Source: Dehalococcoidia bacterium (lineage in GTDB: Bacteria > Chloroflexota > Dehalococcoidia > DSTF01 > WHTK01). From it: DNA of 64,000 bases. A program made the position numbers and the translations under genes. The stretch lies in NCBI GenBank assembly GCA_009377745.1, contig WHTK01000004.1, forward strand, positions 101,489 through 165,488, in the 5' to 3' direction. The notes beneath the pieces are model-generated. The model did not search any database and was not told the origin of the DNA. It saw nothing but the letters and a program-made list of their open reading frames with translations. This document shows positions 60,393 through 64,000 of the stretch, piece by piece (position 1 is the first letter of the stretch; each line of letters begins with the position of its first letter).

Positions 60393-60779
60393 TCAGTGCA
60401 CCGAGCTTCTGTTACCTCGACTTCGAAAACTCAGCGCTAAGCTGGCGACTATGGTTGCCAACAAACTGGGAAGAATGACGTAGGCGAAACCGCCCACTGC
60501 TCTTGCAAAGTCGTCGGCATCCTCGTTGGCACCCAGCCCAAAGACTATACCAACGATCGTGCTGGCACTTAGCGCTGCGATGATGCCTCCAACGAGAACA
60601 CTTACAGGGGCCACGTCTGGCAAGGAGAAAAAGCCAGCAAGGATAGGACACCCCACGGCCATGATGGTAATAAAGACCCAGAGTCGATCCGTTGCCCCGC
60701 CGACCACCAACGCCACACCAACCATTAAGGTGGCACTAAGGATGAGGCCGCAGAATCGGGCGATACGATGCCTTCTCAT
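60393..60779 (-). CDS. Four-helix membrane protein of unknown function
   Basis: A 128-residue hydrophobic protein with about four membrane helices (FCGLILSATLMVGVALVVGG, VFITIMAVGCPILAGFFSL, VSVLVGGIIAALSASTIVGIVFGLG, FAYVILPSLLATIVASLALSF). Its AT content is higher than that of its neighbours, which may hint at transfer. No family is recognised. It lies 21 bases upstream of the MoaD-like gene. Confidence 0.65.
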   Translation of the reverse strand: MRRHRIARFCGLILSATLMVGVALVVGGATDRLWVFITIMAVGCPILAGFFSLPDVAPVSVLVGGIIAALSASTIVGIVFGLGANEDADDFARAVGGFAYVILPSLLATIVASLALSFRSRGNRSSVH

Positions 60780-60898
60780 GAAATGTTCGTAGCGCCAGGT
60801 GAGGCGACCGCATCCGGCCTCGAAGGACGTGTCCGCTGTTCTGAGCGATAGGCGTCCCGCATTGCTTTACATATTAAAAGGTCGGTGGGAGTCGGAGA

Positions 60899-61387
60899 TC
60901 AGGCGTGGCTGCCGTTGCGCATCATCTCGCCGGCGCGCTGCACGGCTCGGATGATCTTATCGTAGCCGGTGCAGCGGCAGAGATTGCCGGCCAGCCAGAA
61001 GCGGATCTCGTGCTCGCTGGGGTCCGGGTTGATGTCGAGCAGCGCCTTGGAAGCGACGATGAAGCCGGGGGTGCAGATGCCGCACTGCAGCGCTGCCTCT
61101 TCGAGGAACGCCTGCTGCACCGGATGCAGCCCGTCCTCCGCCGCAATGCCTTCGACCGTTACGATCTCCGCGTCTTCCACTTCGAGGGCCAGGACGCAGC
61201 AGGAGTTCACCAGCCGGCCGTCCAGCATCACCGCGCAGGCGCCGCAGTTGCCGTTGTTGCAGCCCTCCTTGGCGCCCGTCAGGCCGATGCGCTCCCTGAG
61301 CGCCTCCAGCAGGCTGTCGCGCTCGTCGGCCAGAAAGTCGGTGCTCTCGCCGTTGATCCTGGCGCTGACCATGACGCGGTCGCTCAC
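60899..61387 (-). CDS. Molybdenum hydroxylase small (2 x [2Fe-2S]) subunit
   Basis: A 162-residue iron-sulfur subunit of the xanthine dehydrogenase/CO dehydrogenase family. The plant-type cluster is CNNGNCGACAVMLDGRLVNSC, and the second is CGICTPGF with CRCTGYDKI. It passes electrons between the molybdenum centre and FAD. Its start overlaps the medium subunit stop by four bases (ATGA). The large molybdopterin subunit is not in the window, neither upstream nor downstream. Confidence 0.96.
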   Translation of the reverse strand: MSDRVMVSARINGESTDFLADERDSLLEALRERIGLTGAKEGCNNGNCGACAVMLDGRLVNSCCVLALEVEDAEIVTVEGIAAEDGLHPVQQAFLEEAALQCGICTPGFIVASKALLDINPDPSEHEIRFWLAGNLCRCTGYDKIIRAVQRAGEMMRNGSHA

Positions 61388-62256
61388 AGCTGCCTCCCGG
61401 CGCGGCGCGCCGCCTCTCGCAGGGTGCGTTCGACCAGCACGCTCGCTAGGTGGCGCCGCTGCCGGACGGACCCGCGCATGTCGTCGATCGGCTGAGCTGC
61501 CGCGCTCGCTGCTGTCGCCGCCGCCGCGATAGTCTCGTTCGTCAGCGGCCGTCCCGTCAGCGCTTCGGCGGCCGCGGCGAGCATCAGCGGCGTTGGCGCC
61601 ACGGCCCCGATGGCTACCCGCGCTGCGGCGACCGTATCGCCCTCGAAGCGCAGCGCCGAAGCCGCGTTGGCCACGGCGATGTCCATCTCGTTGCGGGGGA
61701 TAAAGCGCTCCCAGGCCGCGCCACTGTTCGCGGCCGGGGCCGGGAAGTGGATCGAGACCACGAACTCGCCCGGCGCCAGGACGTTGCGCCCCGGTCCCGT
61801 GCAGAACTGGTCGACCGGCACGCTGCGGCGCCCGTTGGGCCCGGCCACCCGCGCTTCGCCTGCCAGGACGATCATCGCCGGGATCGAGTCGGCTGCCGGC
61901 GACGAGTTGCAGAGGTTGCCGCCGAGGCTGGCCCGGCCCTGGATCGCCACTCCGCCGATGATGCAGGTCGCGTCTGCGAGAGCCGGGTAAAGGCTCTTCA
62001 CCGTCTCGTCGTTATAGATGATGTAGCAGGGGAGAGCAGCGCCCACCGTCAGGCCCGTCGCGGCGTCGAAGCTGAGTTGTCGCGTCTCCTCGATCGCCTT
62101 GATATCGACGAAGAGGTCGATTTCGCGCTTACGCTCTCGCGCCTGGACGATGACGTCGGTGCCGCCGGCCAGGACTCGGGCGGTAGCGCCGCCGTTGGCC
62201 AGCAGAGACACCGCTTCTTCGATAGTAGTGGGCTTCACGTACTTGAGGTTTTGCAT
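61384..62256 (-). CDS. Molybdenum hydroxylase medium (FAD) subunit
   Basis: A 290-residue FAD subunit of the same enzyme. FAD motifs are VLAGGTDVIVQARE and IIGGVAIQGRASLGGNLCNSSPAADSIPAM. The C-terminal domain (about 170-290) has the family's VAIGAVAPTPLMLAAAAEAL. It is translationally coupled to the small subunit gene. The pair runs toward the MoaD-like gene, and upstream lies the rRNA promoter region, so this operon contains only two of three subunits here. Confidence 0.95.
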   Translation of the reverse strand: MQNLKYVKPTTIEEAVSLLANGGATARVLAGGTDVIVQARERKREIDLFVDIKAIEETRQLSFDAATGLTVGAALPCYIIYNDETVKSLYPALADATCIIGGVAIQGRASLGGNLCNSSPAADSIPAMIVLAGEARVAGPNGRRSVPVDQFCTGPGRNVLAPGEFVVSIHFPAPAANSGAAWERFIPRNEMDIAVANAASALRFEGDTVAAARVAIGAVAPTPLMLAAAAEALTGRPLTNETIAAAATAASAAAQPIDDMRGSVRQRRHLASVLVERTLREAARRAGRQL

Positions 62257-62302
62257 CCAGCTCCTAGCGCGTAAAAGGTATCGCGTCCCCAGCCCCCTGA
62301 CA

Positions 62303-62374
62303 AGGCATTAGCATGCGGCGCCAGGGCTTCGCCTCCCCTGCTCAGGCACTAGCGTGCGGCGCCAGGGCTTCGCC
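62303..62374. repeat. Two 31-bp direct repeats upstream of 16S
   Basis: Copies at 62303-62333 and 62344-62374 differ at two positions only; the period is 41 bases. They share GGCGCCAGGGCTTCGCC. Two copies are too few for a CRISPR. Confidence 0.65.
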
Positions 62375-62433
62375 ATTCCTCTCGGGGCGCTGAGTCATGA
62401 CCAGACGGCTTGCTTGTCTGGCACTGACCTCCC

Positions 62434-62467
62434 TCCTTGTCATTCCGAGGCACGAGGAATCTTGCCC
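62434..62467 (+). repeat. Dispersed repeat, copy 2
   Basis: CCTTGTCATTCCGAGGCACG continues to AGGAATCTTGCCC. It matches the minus-strand copy at 60010-60045 at most positions. Confidence 0.6.
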
Positions 62468-62576
62468 TCCGCCGGCCAGCTTCCGCCAACCAGCCATGCA
62501 GGAGCGACCCACGCTGAGGAAGCGGTAAACAGGGTACAAGGATCAGTGAGATCGCAAGATTCTGCTTCACGCGGGC

Positions 62577-62606
62577 TTGACTCGGTCAGGCGGCCGCTGC
62601 TAGTAT
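62577..62606 (+). promoter_or_regulatory. rRNA promoter P1
   Basis: TTGACT (62577-62582), 18 bases, TAGTAT (62601-62606). It lies about 200 bases before the 16S gene on the same strand. Confidence 0.65.
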
Positions 62607-62661
62607 GGCAAACGTACTCCTGACCCTTTACAAGGTAAACGGTTAGGCCGCGCTGGTCACA

Positions 62662-62690
62662 TTGACGAGCGCGGTTTCGCGTGATAGGCT
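62662..62690 (+). promoter_or_regulatory. Possible rRNA promoter P2
   Basis: TTGACG (62662-62667), 17 bases, TAGGCT (62685-62690). It is a weaker match, but it is placed as a second tandem rRNA promoter. Confidence 0.4.
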
Positions 62691-62698
62691 GCTCTTTG
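62690..62698 (+). promoter_or_regulatory. boxA-like antitermination element
   Basis: TGCTCTTTG matches the conserved part of the bacterial rRNA boxA. It lies about 115 bases before the 16S gene in the leader. Confidence 0.6.
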
Positions 62699-62806
62699 CG
62701 CCTAAAACGGCGAGGCACCTTGACAACTGAATAGCGAAAGGAAGTACGGGTAATACCGTAACTTTGAAATCCGGACTCGTGTTTAGCGAGTTTAGAGTTC
62801 CAGGTT

Positions 62807-64000
<1,194 letters not shown>

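Noticed and set aside
62303..62374. CRISPR-like repeat
   Set aside because: Only two copies with a 10-base gap, no spacer-length unit and no cas genes.

Overview
The window is a GC-rich bacterial chromosome segment that ends inside a 16S rRNA gene. The monoderm-type envelope genes (a sortase with an LPRAG-anchored surface protein), the two-subunit glycine decarboxylase, the bacterial translin, the K+-independent membrane pyrophosphatase and the look of the 16S 5' half together suggest Chloroflexota, possibly a Dehalococcoidia-like lineage. This is an inference; the 1.19 kb of 16S sequence could settle it.

Layout. 1-3.7 kb: the start of a large unrecognised protein running off the left edge, pyruvate kinase and a small beta-rich protein. 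3.8-18.2 kb: an accessory catabolic island with a D-2-hydroxyacid dehydrogenase, two ThDP-dependent decarboxylase-like enzymes (one frameshifted), an XRE/MmyB-like regulator, two amidohydrolases (one frameshifted), an orphan Tat-lipoprotein solute-binding protein, a cupin, a Rieske ferredoxin, a cytochrome-like protein without a haem motif, a bicupin, and an orphan T4-gp19-like tail-tube protein that appears to be exported. Six copies of a 15-bp near-palindrome (TGACAA-N3-TTGTCA) lie in front of the regulator and four island transcription units; two of the loci carry tandem copies exactly 22 bp apart. I read this as an undescribed regulon run by the local XRE/MmyB-like protein. 18.2-24.6 kb: a broken HTH gene, a TGS GTPase, a FAH-family hydrolase, an ornithine cyclodeaminase-like enzyme, a type I methylase remnant, a DUF3500 protein and a lipoprotein.

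24.6-28.9 kb: the glycine cleavage operon gcvT-gcvH-gcvPA-gcvPB. 29-36.7 kb: a cupredoxin lipoprotein, an SRPBCC protein, an S9 peptidase, tRNA-Asp, small membrane proteins and an arylsulfatase. 36.9-49.9 kb: mostly housekeeping genes (uvrA, ftsH, rnhB, yraN, FmdB, translin) mixed with GNAT, kinase-like and DUF2332 genes. 49.9-51.8 kb: a divergent sortase and acidic LPRAG surface protein pair. 52-59.9 kb: hppA, a tandem HD-GYP protein, an AI-2E-type permease, a GGDEF protein behind a structured leader with a terminator, a bPH2 membrane protein and a HAD hydrolase. 60-62.3 kb: a MoaD-like protein, a membrane protein and the medium and small subunits of a molybdenum hydroxylase with no large subunit. 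62.3-64 kb: the rRNA promoter region and 16S rRNA.

Three single-base frameshifts fall in or beside short G/C runs. Small assembly errors are therefore as likely as true pseudogenes, and this is flagged in each affected entry.
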